Of a stretch of 64,000 nucleotides of DNA, positions 42,276-52,241 are shown piece by piece. A program made the translations under genes and the position numbers. Within the stretch, counting starts at the first letter, position 1. Each line of letters starts with the position of its first letter. Origin of the DNA: Rhizobium sp. GN54. Its GTDB lineage: Bacteria > Pseudomonadota > Alphaproteobacteria > Rhizobiales > Rhizobiaceae. The DNA lies in contig NZ_JAJNCZ010000004.1 of assembly GCF_021026345.1 (NCBI RefSeq), forward strand, positions 248,001 to 312,000. The letters run 5' to 3'. Below the pieces are notes generated by a model, which was given only the letters and a program-made list of their open reading frames with translations, did no database searches and was not told where the DNA came from.

Positions 42276-43715
42276 TTAGACTCTCGCAAGGAGGCTGGAA
42301 TAGAGTTGGCTGTAGCGCTCTGCGCTTCGTTCCCAGGAAACGTCGCACTTCATGCCCTGGTTCTGCAACCGGGCCCAGACCTTAGGTTCTGCAAATGCGG
42401 TGAAAGCACGGCGGAGCGCCTGTCGAAATCCGTCCGCGGTGATGGGGGCGAACTGGAAGCCGGTGGCGACGCGGGCGGTGAGCGCGGCCTCGTTGGCGTC
42501 GATCACGGTATCGGCAAGGCCGCCGGTGCGGGCGACGATCGGCACGCAGCCGTAGCGCAGGCCGTAGAGCTGGGTCAGGCCGCAGGGCTCGAAGCGCGAG
42601 GGGATCAGGATCGCATCGGCGCCGGCCTGCATCAGGTGCGACAGCGGTTCGTTGTAGCCGATGACGACGCCGATGCGGCCGGGATGGCGCGCGGCCGCAG
42701 AAAGCAGCGCACCTTCGAGGGCGGCATCGCCCGCACCCAGGACGGCAAGCCTGCCGCCTTCCGAAACGATCCAGTCGGCGACTTCGGCGATCAGGTCGAT
42801 GCCCTTCTGCCAGGTCAGCCGCGACACGACGCAGAACAGCGGACCGGTCCCGTCGTCGAGGCCGAAGCGCTCCATCAGCGCCTTCCTGTTCTCGCCGCGC
42901 TGGCGCAGCGAGCCGACGCCGTAGCGGGCGGCGATGTGCGGATCGGTGGCTGGGTCCCAGACCGTGGTGTCGATCCCGTTGACGATGCCCATGAGTTGGT
43001 GGGCGCGGGCGTTGATCAGCCCGTCGAGCCCCATGCCGAAGTCCGGCGTGGTGATCTCCTGCGCATAGGTCGGGCTGACGGTGGTCACTTCCCAGGCCGT
43101 GCGCAGGCCGCCCTTGAGGAAGCTGACGTGGCCGTAATATTCCAGCCCTTCGACGCTGAAAGCGTCCTGCGGCAGGCCGAGCCCGGGGAAGATCTCCGGG
43201 CCGAACTGGCCCTGGAAGGCGATGTTGTGGACGGTGATGATGTTCGGTACCTGCTCCAGGCCGGTATAGCGCATGTAGACCGGCGTCATCGCCGCCTGCC
43301 AGTCATGGGCATGGACGATATCGGGCCGCCAGTCCGGCAGAAGGCCGCGGGCGATCTCGCAGGCTGCGTGCGAGAGGGCGGCGAAGCGCTTCCAGTTGTC
43401 GGGATAGTCCAGGCCCGTCACGTCCAGGTAGGGTCCGCCGCTGCGGTCGAAATAGGCGGGTGCGTCGAGAATCAGCAGGTCCAGCCCGGCCTGCTGCGCG
43501 GCGAGGATCCGCATCTCGTCGCCGAAGGTGCTGGTCATCGAGGCGATCCTGTGGGGTCGCGTCAGTTGCTGCATGACCGCCGGATAGCCGGGCAGGAGGG
43601 TGCGCATCCGCACCCCCTGGCCCTCGAGCGCGAGCGGAAGCGCGCCCGCCACGTCGGCAAGCCCGCCGGTCTTGATCAGCGGGAACACTTCCGATGCGAC
43701 GGACAGGACATTCAT
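42276..43715 (-). CDS. glgA: Glycogen synthase (ADP-glucose)
   Basis: 479 residues, the typical bacterial GT5 length. N-terminal [20 protein letters not shown] carries the ADP-glucose-binding K-x-G-G-L. Other family marks: [59 protein letters not shown], and [20 protein letters not shown]. It extends alpha-1,4 glucan from ADP-glucose. Starts 3 bases after the glgC stop (43719). Confidence 0.97.
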   Translation of the reverse strand: MNVLSVASEVFPLIKTGGLADVAGALPLALEGQGVRMRTLLPGYPAVMQQLTRPHRIASMTSTFGDEMRILAAQQAGLDLLILDAPAYFDRSGGPYLDVTGLDYPDNWKRFAALSHAACEIARGLLPDWRPDIVHAHDWQAAMTPVYMRYTGLEQVPNIITVHNIAFQGQFGPEIFPGLGLPQDAFSVEGLEYYGHVSFLKGGLRTAWEVTTVSPTYAQEITTPDFGMGLDGLINARAHQLMGIVNGIDTTVWDPATDPHIAARYGVGSLRQRGENRKALMERFGLDDGTGPLFCVVSRLTWQKGIDLIAEVADWIVSEGGRLAVLGAGDAALEGALLSAAARHPGRIGVVIGYNEPLSHLMQAGADAILIPSRFEPCGLTQLYGLRYGCVPIVARTGGLADTVIDANEAALTARVATGFQFAPITADGFRQALRRAFTAFAEPKVWARLQNQGMKCDVSWERSAERYSQLYSSLLARV

Positions 43716-43718
43716 GGC

Positions 43719-44981
43719 CTAGAGGTCCAGCTTGTCGATCATCGCCTGGGTGATCAGGCAGATGCCGTTTTCGGACCGGCGGAACCGCTTCGCGTCGAGA
43801 TCCGGGTCCTCGCCGACGATCAGCCCTTCCGGGATGACGACGCCGCGGTCGATGACGACGTTGCGCAGTTGCGCATGGCGGCCGACCGTGACGTTCGGCA
43901 GGACGACCGCACCCTCGAGGCGGGAATAGGAGTTCGCCCGGACGCCGGTGAAGAGCAGGCTGCGGTGCAGGGCGGAGCCGGAGATGATGCAGTCGCCGGA
44001 CACCAGAGAGGAGATCGCCGATCCGCGGCGGTCCTCGTCGTCATGGACGAACTTGGCGGGGGGCTTGATCTCCGCGAAGGTCCAGATCGGCCAGGTGCTG
44101 TCGTAGATGTCGAGTTCGGGGGTGATGTCGGTCAGGTCGATATTGGCCTGCCAATAGGCGTCGACGGTGCCGACGTCGCGCCAGTAGGCCTCGCGCTCGA
44201 AGTCGGAGCGGACGCAGGAGGAGGTGAAGCGGTGGGCGACGGCCTTACCGTGTTCGACGATGTAGGGGATGATGTCCTTGCCGAAGTCGCGCGAGGAGTT
44301 CTCGTCGGCGGCGTCGCGGCGCAAGAGGTCCATCAGGAACTTCGTGTGGAAGACGTAGATGCCCATCGAGGCCAGCGCCATCTCCGGATTGCCGGGGATG
44401 CCCGGCGGATCGACGGGCTTCTCCACGAAGGCGATGATCTCGTCCTTCTCGTTGACGTGCATGACGCCGAAGCCGGTGGCTTCCATGCGCGGCACCTCCA
44501 GGCAGCCGATCGTCACCTGGGCGCCGGAATCGACGTGCTGCTGCAGCATCAGTTCGTAGTCCATCTTGTAGACATGGTCGCCGGCGAGAATGACCATGTA
44601 CTCGACGCCGTAGTCCTCGATGATGTCGATGTTCTGGTAGACCGCGTCGGCGGTGCCCTCGTACCATTGCGTCTCGGAGACGCGCTGGCTGGCGGGCAGG
44701 ATGTCGAAGCTCTCGTTGCGCTCCGGCCGGAAGAAGTTCCAGCCGCGCTGCAGGTGGCGGATCAGCGAATGGGCCTTGTACTGGGTGGCGACGCCGATGC
44801 GGCGGATGCCGGAATTGAGCGCATTCGAAAGCGCGAAATCGATGATGCGGGCCTTTCCGCCGAAATAGACCGCCGGCTTGGCGCGGCGGTCGGTCAATTC
44901 CTTCAGGCGGCTCCCCCTTCCGCCTGCCAGAACATAGGCCATCGCGTCACGCGCAAGTGGCTGATTGCGTTTCTGCTCCAT
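43719..44981 (-). CDS. glgC: Glucose-1-phosphate adenylyltransferase
   Basis: 420 residues from the ATG at 44981, which follows GAGGAC; a longer frame start at 45011 would overlap glgB by 8 bases. N-terminal [20 protein letters not shown] with the pyrophosphorylase signature (G-x-G-x-R). Substrate residues sit in [48 protein letters not shown], and [12 protein letters not shown]. It makes ADP-glucose, the committed and allosterically controlled step of glycogen synthesis. Confidence 0.97.
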   Translation of the reverse strand: MEQKRNQPLARDAMAYVLAGGRGSRLKELTDRRAKPAVYFGGKARIIDFALSNALNSGIRRIGVATQYKAHSLIRHLQRGWNFFRPERNESFDILPASQRVSETQWYEGTADAVYQNIDIIEDYGVEYMVILAGDHVYKMDYELMLQQHVDSGAQVTIGCLEVPRMEATGFGVMHVNEKDEIIAFVEKPVDPPGIPGNPEMALASMGIYVFHTKFLMDLLRRDAADENSSRDFGKDIIPYIVEHGKAVAHRFTSSCVRSDFEREAYWRDVGTVDAYWQANIDLTDITPELDIYDSTWPIWTFAEIKPPAKFVHDDEDRRGSAISSLVSGDCIISGSALHRSLLFTGVRANSYSRLEGAVVLPNVTVGRHAQLRNVVIDRGVVIPEGLIVGEDPDLDAKRFRRSENGICLITQAMIDKLDL

Positions 44982-45003
44982 CGTGTCCTCCCCGACCACT
45001 ATC

Positions 45004-47208
45004 TCATGCATCCTGTTCCAGCAGCAGCGTCGCCAGCGGCGGCAATGTTATCACGGCCGAAACGCTCCCGTTCTTGTCTCTCTGTGCCTGCACGGCCCCG
45101 CCATTGCCCTTTCCGGAGCCGCCATAGATCTCGGCGTCGGTGTTCAGGATCTCCTTCCAGCGCCCCTCGACGGGAAGCGGGATGCGGTAGCCTTCACGAT
45201 AGACGGGCGTGAAGTTGGTGACGACGGCGATCGTCTTTTCGCCCGGGGCCTTGCGCAGCCAGGCGAAGACGGAATTGTCCCGGTCGTCGGCGAGCAGCCA
45301 TTCGAAGCCCTCGCCCTCGCAGTCGCGCCCGTGCAGGGCGACCTTGCGCCTGTAGGTGCCGTTCAGGTCGCGCACCAGCCGGCGCATGCCCTCGTGCATG
45401 GGATATTCGAGCAGGTTCCAGTCGAGCGCGCGATCCTCGCTCCATTCGCGCCACTGGGCGAATTCCTGGCCCATGAACAGGAGCTTCTTGCCGGGATAGC
45501 CCCACATGAAACCGTAATAGGCGCGCAGGTTGGCGAATTTCTGCCAGTCGTCGCCGGCCATCTTGGCGATCAGCGAGCCCTTGCCGTGCACCACCTCGTC
45601 GTGGGACAGCGGCAGGACGAAATTCTCGGTGAAGGCGTAGAGCAGGCCGAAGGTCATGTCGTTGTGGTGGAACTTGCGGTGCACGGCCTCGCGCGACATG
45701 TATTGCAGCGTGTCGTGCATGAAGCCCATGTTCCACTTGAAGCCGAAGCCGAGCCCGCCCTCGTGAACGGGGTGGGAGACCTTCGGCCAGGAGGTCGATT
45801 CCTCGGCGATGGTGATCACGCCCGGCCGGGTGCCGTAGAAGCGCGCATTCATCGTCTGCAGGAAGCGGACGGCTTCGAGGTTTTCGTTGCCGCCATATTC
45901 GTTCGGCACCCATTCGCCGTGCTTGCGCGAATAGTCGAGGTAGAGCATCGAGGCGACCGCGTCGACGCGCAGGCCGTCGACATGGAACTTCTCGGCCCAG
46001 TAGAGGGCGTTGTTGATCAGGAAGGCGAGGACTTCCTGGCGGCCGAAATTGTAGATCGCCGTGTTCCAGTCGGGGTGGAAGCCCTGGCGCGGGTCCTCGT
46101 GCTCATAGAGGGCGGTGCCGTCGAACCAGCGCAGGCCGTGCTCGTCGGTCGGGAAATGGGCGGGCACCCAGTCGAGGATGACGCCGATGCCGACCTTGTG
46201 GGCGCCGTTGACGAAACGGGCAAAGCCTTCCGGCTCGCCGAAGCGCGCCGTCGGCGCGTAGAGCCCGGTCGTCTGGTAGCCCCAGGAGGGGTCGAAGGGG
46301 TATTCGGAGATCGGCAGGAACTCGATGTGGGTGAAGCCCATCTCGACGCAGTAGGGGATCAGCCGGTCGGCGAGTTCGTCCCAGGAGAGCATCTCGCCGT
46401 TGTCGCGCCGCTGCCAGGAGGCGGCGTGTACCTCGTAGATGGAGATCGGCTGCCGGCGCGGATCGATCTTCGACCAGTGGTCGCGGTGGGCCTCGTCCTC
46501 CCAGACCTGGTCGATCTCGCCCGTGGTCATCGAGGCGGTGCGCGGGCGCAGTTCCGAACGGCGGGCGAAGGGGTCGGCCTTCAACGGCAGCACTTCGCCG
46601 TTCTTGCCGACGATCTCGTACTTGTAGGCGTGGCCGGCGACGACGCCGGGCAGGAAGATCTCCCAGAGGCCGGTATCGGCGCGCCGCCGCATCACATGGC
46701 GGCGGCCGTCCCATTCGTTGAAGTCGCCGACGACGGAGACACGCTGCGCGTTCGGCGCCCAGACGGCGAAATGAAAGCCGTCGACGCCCTCGAGCGTCAG
46801 CGGGTGCGCGCCCATGCGCTCGAATAGCCTGAGATGCGAGCCCTCGCGGATATAGTAGTCGTCCATCGGGCCGAGGACCGGGCCGAAGGAATAGGGGTCG
46901 ACGACGATCCACTCGCCGCCCTCGTTGCGGGCGCGGTAGCGGACCGGCTGGAGCTTGCGGACGGAGACCGCGCCGGCGAAGATGCCGGCGGGATCGAGGC
47001 AGTCGAGTTCGCCGACCGCCTTTCCGGCGATGGTTTCCGCGGTGACGGCCGTCGCGTGCGGGATGAAGCAGCGCGCCACAAACCCGTCGCCGGCCTGATG
47101 GACGCCGAGGACGGCGAAGGGATCCGGATGGCGGCTTCCCAGGATGGCCCCGATGTCGGCATCCGCCAGACCCGTCGATGGTTTCTCCAGCGGGTCCTTC
47201 TTCGCCAT
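45004..47208 (-). CDS. glgB: 1,4-alpha-glucan branching enzyme
   Basis: 734 residues from the ATG at 47208, which overlaps the glgP stop by one base (TGATG). An N-terminal starch-binding-type region leads to the GH13 barrel. Catalytic Asp is in [17 protein letters not shown], Glu in [12 protein letters not shown], and the transition-state Asp in [29 protein letters not shown] and [20 protein letters not shown] are further family blocks. It forms alpha-1,6 branches. Confidence 0.97.
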   Translation of the reverse strand: MAKKDPLEKPSTGLADADIGAILGSRHPDPFAVLGVHQAGDGFVARCFIPHATAVTAETIAGKAVGELDCLDPAGIFAGAVSVRKLQPVRYRARNEGGEWIVVDPYSFGPVLGPMDDYYIREGSHLRLFERMGAHPLTLEGVDGFHFAVWAPNAQRVSVVGDFNEWDGRRHVMRRRADTGLWEIFLPGVVAGHAYKYEIVGKNGEVLPLKADPFARRSELRPRTASMTTGEIDQVWEDEAHRDHWSKIDPRRQPISIYEVHAASWQRRDNGEMLSWDELADRLIPYCVEMGFTHIEFLPISEYPFDPSWGYQTTGLYAPTARFGEPEGFARFVNGAHKVGIGVILDWVPAHFPTDEHGLRWFDGTALYEHEDPRQGFHPDWNTAIYNFGRQEVLAFLINNALYWAEKFHVDGLRVDAVASMLYLDYSRKHGEWVPNEYGGNENLEAVRFLQTMNARFYGTRPGVITIAEESTSWPKVSHPVHEGGLGFGFKWNMGFMHDTLQYMSREAVHRKFHHNDMTFGLLYAFTENFVLPLSHDEVVHGKGSLIAKMAGDDWQKFANLRAYYGFMWGYPGKKLLFMGQEFAQWREWSEDRALDWNLLEYPMHEGMRRLVRDLNGTYRRKVALHGRDCEGEGFEWLLADDRDNSVFAWLRKAPGEKTIAVVTNFTPVYREGYRIPLPVEGRWKEILNTDAEIYGGSGKGNGGAVQAQRDKNGSVSAVITLPPLATLLLEQDA

Positions 47209-49670
47209 CAGACGCCCCAGATCTCGGTTGCGTACTGGCGGATGGTGCGGTCGGACGAGAACCAGCCCATGCGGGCGGTGTTGTGGATCGCCTTGGTGTT
47301 CCACCGGGTCTTGTCGTTCCAGAGCGCATCGACGTCACGCTGGGCCCTGGCATAGGAATCGAAATCGGCCGCGACCATGAACCAGTCGTGGTTGTAGAGG
47401 CCGTCGATCAGGCCGGCGAAGCGGCTGCGGTCGTCGGGAGAGAAGACGCCGGAGGAGATGGCGGAGAGTGCCTGGGAAAGCTCGGGCGAACCCTCGATGA
47501 TGGCGCGGGGATCGTGGCCCTCGGCGCGCACGCGCGCCACTTCGTCGGCCGTCATGCCGAAGATGATGATGTTGTCCTCGCCGACATGGTCGCGCATCTC
47601 GACATTGGCGCCGTCCAGCGTGCCGATGGTGAGCGCCCCGTTCAGGGCGAATTTCATGTTGCCGGTGCCCGACGCTTCCATGCCGGCCGTTGAGATCTGC
47701 TCCGAGAGGTCGGCGGCGGGAACCATGATCTCGGCAAGCGAGACGTTGTAGTTCGGCACGAAGACCACCTTCAGCAGGCCGCGCACCGCCGGGTCGTTGT
47801 TGATGACGCGGGCGACGTCGTTTGCGAGCTTTATGATCAGCTTGGCATTGTGGTAGCTCGGTGCCGCCTTGCCGGCGAACAGCTTGACGCGCGGCACCCA
47901 GTCGAGTTCCGGCCGCGAGCGGATCTGGTCGTAGAGCGCCACCGCCTCGACGATGTTGAGAAGCTGGCGCTTGTATTCGTGGATGCGCTTGATCTGGATG
48001 TCGAACATCGCGTCGGGATCGATGCGCACGCCGATGCGGGCCTGCACCAGGTTTGCGAGCCTGAGCTTGTTTTCGCGCTTGATCGCGGCAAAGCGCGTCT
48101 GGAAGGCGCTGTCGTCGGCAAAGGCGTCGAGCGCCTTCAGCTTCTCGGCATCGTCCTCGAACTCCGGCCCGATCGCCTCGCGGATCAGGTTGAACAGGCC
48201 GGGATTGCACTGCATCAGCCAGCGGCGCGGGGTGATGCCGTTGGTCTTGTTGTTGATGCGGGCGGGATAGAGGCGATGGAGATCGGCAAAGACCGTCTCC
48301 TTCATCAGCTCGGTGTGGAGTGCGGAGACGCCGTTGACCGAGTGCGAGCCGACAAAGGCGAGGTTGCCCATGCGCACGCGCCGCTCGCCGCCTTCCTCGA
48401 TCAGCGAGATGTTGCGGATCTGCTGGTCGTCGTAGCCGTGCTCCTTGCGTGCCTCCAGGAGGATCTTGGCGTTGATCGCATAGACGATCTGCATGTGCCG
48501 CGGCAGCAGGCGCTCGAACAGCGGCACCGGCCAGGTCTCCAGAGCCTCGGGCAGGAGCGTGTGGTTCGTATAGGCGAACGTGTCGCGGGCGATGTTCCAG
48601 GCGGCATCGAAATCCAGCCCGTGGACGTCGGTCAAAAGGCGCACCAGTTCGGCGACGGAAACGGCAGGATGCGTGTCGTTCAGATGAATCGCGACGGCAT
48701 CGGGCAGGGAGGTGAAATCCGGATACTGCTGCAGATGGCGGCGGAGGATGTCCTGCAGCGAGGCGGAGGAGAAGAAGAACTCCTGGCGCAGCCGCAGTTC
48801 CTGGCCGGCCGGGGTGGCGTCGGCCGGATAGAGGACGCGGGTGAGGCTTTCGGCCTTGTTGCTCTCCCGCAGTGCGCCGATATGGTCGCCGGCGTTGAAG
48901 GCGTCCAGCAGGAGCGGGTCGATCGGATAGGCGGACCACAGGCGCAGCGTATTGACCCGCTTCGCCCGCCAGCCGACCGCCGGCGTGTCGTAGGCGGTGG
49001 CAATCACCCGCTCCGCCGGCTTCCAGACGATGCGCTGCCGGCCTTCGCCGAGATCGAGCGTCTCCACGCCGCCGCCGAAGCCGATTTCGTAGGAGCTCTC
49101 CCGGCGCTCGAATTCCCAGGGGTTCCCGTGCGCCAGCCAGGTCTCCGGCAGCTCGACCTGCCAGCCGTCGGCGATCTCCTGGCGGAACAGGCCGTGCACG
49201 TAGCGGATGCCATAGCCATAGGCCGGCACGTCCGTCGTCGCCATGGATTCGATGAAACAGGCCGCAAGCCGGCCGAGGCCGCCATTGCCGAGCGCTGCGT
49301 CGGGCTCGAGTTCCGCGATGATGTCGGTGTCGACGCCGAGCGACGTCAGCGCCTCGCGCATCTCGTCCATGATGCCGATATTGGTCATGGCGTCGCGCAT
49401 CATGCGGCCGATCAGGAATTCCAGCGACAGATAGTAGACGCGCTTGGAGCCGGTGGCGTAGGTGCGCCGGGTCGAATCCATCCACTTGTCGGTGATGCGG
49501 TCGCGCGCCACCAGGATCGCGGCGGTCAGCCAGTCATGCGGCTTTGCGACCTTGGGATCCTTGCCGATACGGTATTTGAGGCGTTCGAGCAGTTCGGTCG
49601 CCAGTTGCGACGGTTCCGTCGATCGGAGTGCGGGAGCTGGAATTTCGCTGGAGGAGACCCTGTTCATCAT
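47208..49670 (-). CDS. glgP: Glycogen phosphorylase
   Basis: 820 residues. Pyridoxal phosphate lysine in MEASGTGNMKFALNGALTIG. Other family blocks: KRVYYLSLEFLIGRMMRDAM, AALGNGGLGRLAACFIESMA, NDTHPAVSVAELVRLL, TNHTLLPEALETWP, and NNKTNGITPRRWLMQCNPG. It releases glucose-1-P from glycogen ends. Head of the glycogen operon, with glgB overlapping its stop by one base. Starts at ATGATG; the second ATG at 49667 is equally plausible. A 207-base gap upstream likely holds the operon promoter. Confidence 0.97.
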   Translation of the reverse strand: MMNRVSSSEIPAPALRSTEPSQLATELLERLKYRIGKDPKVAKPHDWLTAAILVARDRITDKWMDSTRRTYATGSKRVYYLSLEFLIGRMMRDAMTNIGIMDEMREALTSLGVDTDIIAELEPDAALGNGGLGRLAACFIESMATTDVPAYGYGIRYVHGLFRQEIADGWQVELPETWLAHGNPWEFERRESSYEIGFGGGVETLDLGEGRQRIVWKPAERVIATAYDTPAVGWRAKRVNTLRLWSAYPIDPLLLDAFNAGDHIGALRESNKAESLTRVLYPADATPAGQELRLRQEFFFSSASLQDILRRHLQQYPDFTSLPDAVAIHLNDTHPAVSVAELVRLLTDVHGLDFDAAWNIARDTFAYTNHTLLPEALETWPVPLFERLLPRHMQIVYAINAKILLEARKEHGYDDQQIRNISLIEEGGERRVRMGNLAFVGSHSVNGVSALHTELMKETVFADLHRLYPARINNKTNGITPRRWLMQCNPGLFNLIREAIGPEFEDDAEKLKALDAFADDSAFQTRFAAIKRENKLRLANLVQARIGVRIDPDAMFDIQIKRIHEYKRQLLNIVEAVALYDQIRSRPELDWVPRVKLFAGKAAPSYHNAKLIIKLANDVARVINNDPAVRGLLKVVFVPNYNVSLAEIMVPAADLSEQISTAGMEASGTGNMKFALNGALTIGTLDGANVEMRDHVGEDNIIIFGMTADEVARVRAEGHDPRAIIEGSPELSQALSAISSGVFSPDDRSRFAGLIDGLYNHDWFMVAADFDSYARAQRDVDALWNDKTRWNTKAIHNTARMGWFSSDRTIRQYATEIWGV

Positions 49671-49729
49671 GAGCGATCACGAACCCCTTCGCTGTATTCC
49701 GATGCTATCGAGGCACGGCCTCTCGGGGC

Positions 49730-49758
49730 AATTTTGCATCTATCCGAAGCGCTTGCAA
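49730..49758 (-). promoter_or_regulatory. Possible promoter of the glgPBCA-pgm operon
   Basis: On the minus strand TTGCAA and AAAATT stand 17 bases apart, about 60 bases before the glgP start. Spacing and first element are near the sigma-70 pattern; the second element is weak. Confidence 0.3.
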
Positions 49759-49819
49759 TACGGCCCGGCAAGAAAGGAGCCATGCAGCTGGCGCAGGGCG
49801 GATGCCTTCAGAATGGACA

Positions 49820-49852
49820 AAGCCCGCCAACGCGCAGGGCGGCAGCGGGCTT
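49820..49852 (-). terminator. Terminator-like hairpin downstream of the TadG-like gene
   Basis: 8-bp arms AAGCCCGC and GCGGGCTT around a GC-rich loop, 26 bases after the stop at 49878 on the minus strand. On that strand it ends GGCGGGCTTTGTCC, a short T run. On the plus strand GCGGTTTT follows at a distance. Confidence 0.45.
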
Positions 49853-49877
49853 GCGGTTTTGTCGGATTTGCCGCGGC

Positions 49878-51173
49878 TCAGTGGGTCAGGCGGGCGACGG
49901 CCGCGACGGCCTTCTCGCCGATCGCCTTGAACGCAGCCACCAGCTGGGTCATGTCGTCCGCTTCGAAATAGTTGGCCTGCGTGGTGGCGCAATACTTCAG
50001 AAGCGTCTGGCCGCGGGTCGGCGCCATGAAGGCCACCGTGAAGACCTCGACCTTGGCGGTGCGCGCCTTGTCGCAGGAGGCCTTCGTCTCGGTATCGGAC
50101 TTCCTGCCGTTCGCATCGGTCGATTTGCCGTCATAGGCCGTGTTCTCGCCGTCCGTCATGAAGATGATGTACTTGGTCGGAACCTGGCCGTTCTTGTCCT
50201 TGTGCGCCGGGTTCTCGGTCTCGTCGGAGGCGTCCGCCGGCACCAGCTTGTCCAGCGCCTTGGCGAACGCGGCGTGCGAATCCGTGCCGCCGGTGGGCTC
50301 GGTCGGCAGCGCGTTGACGTAGGCCGAGGCGCCTGCCGTCCCCCACGCCAGCTGGGTCTCCGGCTGCATCCGGTCGTTGTAGGACACAGCAGCGGTGCGG
50401 ACGAGTTCCATCTCGGGATCGGCCGTGTTCAACTGCGTCGTCAGGTTGGCGACGGCCGACTTGAGCGCGGCGATCTTGCGGACGTAGCAAGGCGTTTCTG
50501 CGGTGACTTCGGGTTTCTGCCAGTTCTTTTCCGTCCAGTTCTTGCACGGCACTTTCCTGCTGGCGATGTCGTCCGTCTTGAACGACATCGAACCGGACCG
50601 GTCGAGCACGAGGAACATGGAGAGCGCGCTCTTCGATTCCGTGGCGCTTTCCGCCGTCGTGCTGGCGCTGATGGTCGTCTTGTCCTTGACCAGAAGGCGG
50701 GTCAGCGGGTTCAGCGGCATCTCGTAATTGGCCGAGACGTTGATGACCCAGGACTTCCCGGTCCCGACCGTGGAGGTCTCGTCGATCTGGACCAGGCTGG
50801 AGGCATAGGCGTTGGTCTCCTCCTCCTGCTGGCCGCCGGTGTCGGCGCTGTCGGGGTCGCCGGGCGAGGCGCCGCCGCTCTGCATCTGGGTCTTGATGAA
50901 CTCCAGTGCGAGGAGCTTCGCATCCTCGATGCTCATGTTGTCGTTTGCGAGTGCGGATGCGGCTGCGAGCGCCGCCGAATCGGAGGCGTCCTGCAGCCGG
51001 TTCTTGGTCATCATCATCTTGGTCAGGTCGATGGAAATACCGCCGGCGCCCAGCAGCACCGGCAGCAGCAATGCGGTCATCATGCCGAAATTTCCAAGAC
51101 GGTCCTTTAGAAGGCGGGAAAGGACACCCTGTTTTTCCGTTGCCGATTTCATTTTGCGCCACCCCATCGTCAT
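49878..51173 (-). CDS. TadE/TadG-like protein with von Willebrand factor A domain
   Basis: Up to 431 residues. After a basic start comes the TadG-like membrane segment (FGMMTALLLPVLLGAGGISID), then the pilus-assembly-type stretch LQDASDSAALAAASALAND. A vWA domain begins about residue 185 with the MIDAS site MFLVLDRSGSMSFKTDD and later YIIFMTDGENTAYDG. Start uncertain among 51173, 51167 and 51152 (MKSATEK). Usually such proteins lie in a tad pilus locus; here no other tad gene is near, so its role is unclear. Confidence 0.82.
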   Translation of the reverse strand: MTMGWRKMKSATEKQGVLSRLLKDRLGNFGMMTALLLPVLLGAGGISIDLTKMMMTKNRLQDASDSAALAAASALANDNMSIEDAKLLALEFIKTQMQSGGASPGDPDSADTGGQQEEETNAYASSLVQIDETSTVGTGKSWVINVSANYEMPLNPLTRLLVKDKTTISASTTAESATESKSALSMFLVLDRSGSMSFKTDDIASRKVPCKNWTEKNWQKPEVTAETPCYVRKIAALKSAVANLTTQLNTADPEMELVRTAAVSYNDRMQPETQLAWGTAGASAYVNALPTEPTGGTDSHAAFAKALDKLVPADASDETENPAHKDKNGQVPTKYIIFMTDGENTAYDGKSTDANGRKSDTETKASCDKARTAKVEVFTVAFMAPTRGQTLLKYCATTQANYFEADDMTQLVAAFKAIGEKAVAAVARLTH

Positions 51174-51342
51174 AATGTTGGGCGGACATTAGCGATGATA
51201 AATGAGCAGCCGGTTTCCGCGATCGCTAAAATACGATCGAACCCGCAGAAAGCCCCTGAAAGCAGGTGTTTAAGGCCGGGACGGGCTGTCTCCAATCGGG
51301 ACTCGCTGCCCCGGCTTGCGACACCGGCAGGTGTCCCGTCTC

Positions 51343-52230
51343 CTAGGCGGTCTGGCGCACCGGCACGACGTCCACGGCCTGTTTCGTCTGCTGCTGGCCG
51401 TAGCTCTTGACGATGCCGATCACCGGCGCCACGTCGGCGTAGTCGCGTCCGTAGCCGACGACGATGTGGTCGGTTCCGGCCTGCATGTTGTTGGTCGGGT
51501 CCAGCTCGACCCAGCCGTTGGTCGGGCCGCACCAGAGCCTGACCCAGGCGTGCATGGCGTCCGCCCCTTCCAGCCGCTCCTTGCCAGGGGGAGGAATGGT
51601 GCGCAGGAAGCCGCTGACATAGCCGGCCGGAATGCCGAGGCTGCGGAGCGCCACGATCATGACGTGGACGAAGTCCTGGCAGACCCCCCGCTTCAGCCGG
51701 AAGGCCTCCAGGGGGGGGGTGTCCACGGTCGTGGCTTCGACGTCGTAGGTGAAATCCTTGTGGATGCGCGCGCACAGGGAGGAGGCGACCTCGCGCACGG
51801 TCATGCCCGCCGCTGCGACCGACCGGGCGTAGTCGGAGATTTCCGGACAATCGGGCAGGCGCGGGCTGTGGCCGGTGAAATGGTGCGGCGAGGCGGGGGC
51901 GAGCGACCAGCAGGCAGCGATCGCGCGCGAAAGCTCGCCGATCGGCGGAGAGAAATCGGGCTGGGCGTTGGCCGCGTCGACCTGCACCCGCGCCTGCATG
52001 TCGATCTCGAGCCGGTCGTGGGCGTTGCGGAAGAGGATCAGCGCCGCCTGGTTCTCGAAGAAATCGATCACGCCGGTGCGTTCGGCCGGCTGGGGCCTGA
52101 TGCCGACCGATCCGGCGATCAGGCGCTGCCGGCCCGCAATCGAGCGCGGCAGGACGCGCACCATGTGGCGGCCGCCCGATACGGGGAAGTCGTAGTCGTA
52201 CTCGATGCGCAGGTTGATGTCATAGAGCAT
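51343..52230 (-). CDS. Transglutaminase-like cysteine protein (short form), third gene of the ATP-grasp/alpha-E cluster
   Basis: 295 residues. N-terminal transglutaminase-associated beta domain (RIEYDYDFPVSGGRHMVRVL), then the core with Cys in LKRGVCQDFVHVMIVALRS, His in GADAMHAWVRLWCG, and Asp in WVELDPTNNMQAGTDH, the papain-like triad. A 9-C run sits shortly before the catalytic Cys (51711-51719). Starts 11 bases after the stop of the ATP-grasp/alpha-E gene. The family can cleave, transfer or link peptides; the real activity of this cluster is unknown. Confidence 0.88.
   Translation of the reverse strand: MLYDINLRIEYDYDFPVSGGRHMVRVLPRSIAGRQRLIAGSVGIRPQPAERTGVIDFFENQAALILFRNAHDRLEIDMQARVQVDAANAQPDFSPPIGELSRAIAACWSLAPASPHHFTGHSPRLPDCPEISDYARSVAAAGMTVREVASSLCARIHKDFTYDVEATTVDTPPLEAFRLKRGVCQDFVHVMIVALRSLGIPAGYVSGFLRTIPPPGKERLEGADAMHAWVRLWCGPTNGWVELDPTNNMQAGTDHIVVGYGRDYADVAPVIGIVKSYGQQQTKQAVDVVPVRQTA
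51711..51719. repeat. 9-base G/C homopolymer inside the short transglutaminase gene
   Basis: Nine G on the plus strand (nine C in the coding strand), reading Thr-Pro-Pro-Leu in frame just before the catalytic cysteine. Long runs like this are slippage-prone and would shift the frame if one base were gained or lost. Confidence 0.9.
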
Positions 52231-52241
52231 GGGGACCCGTC

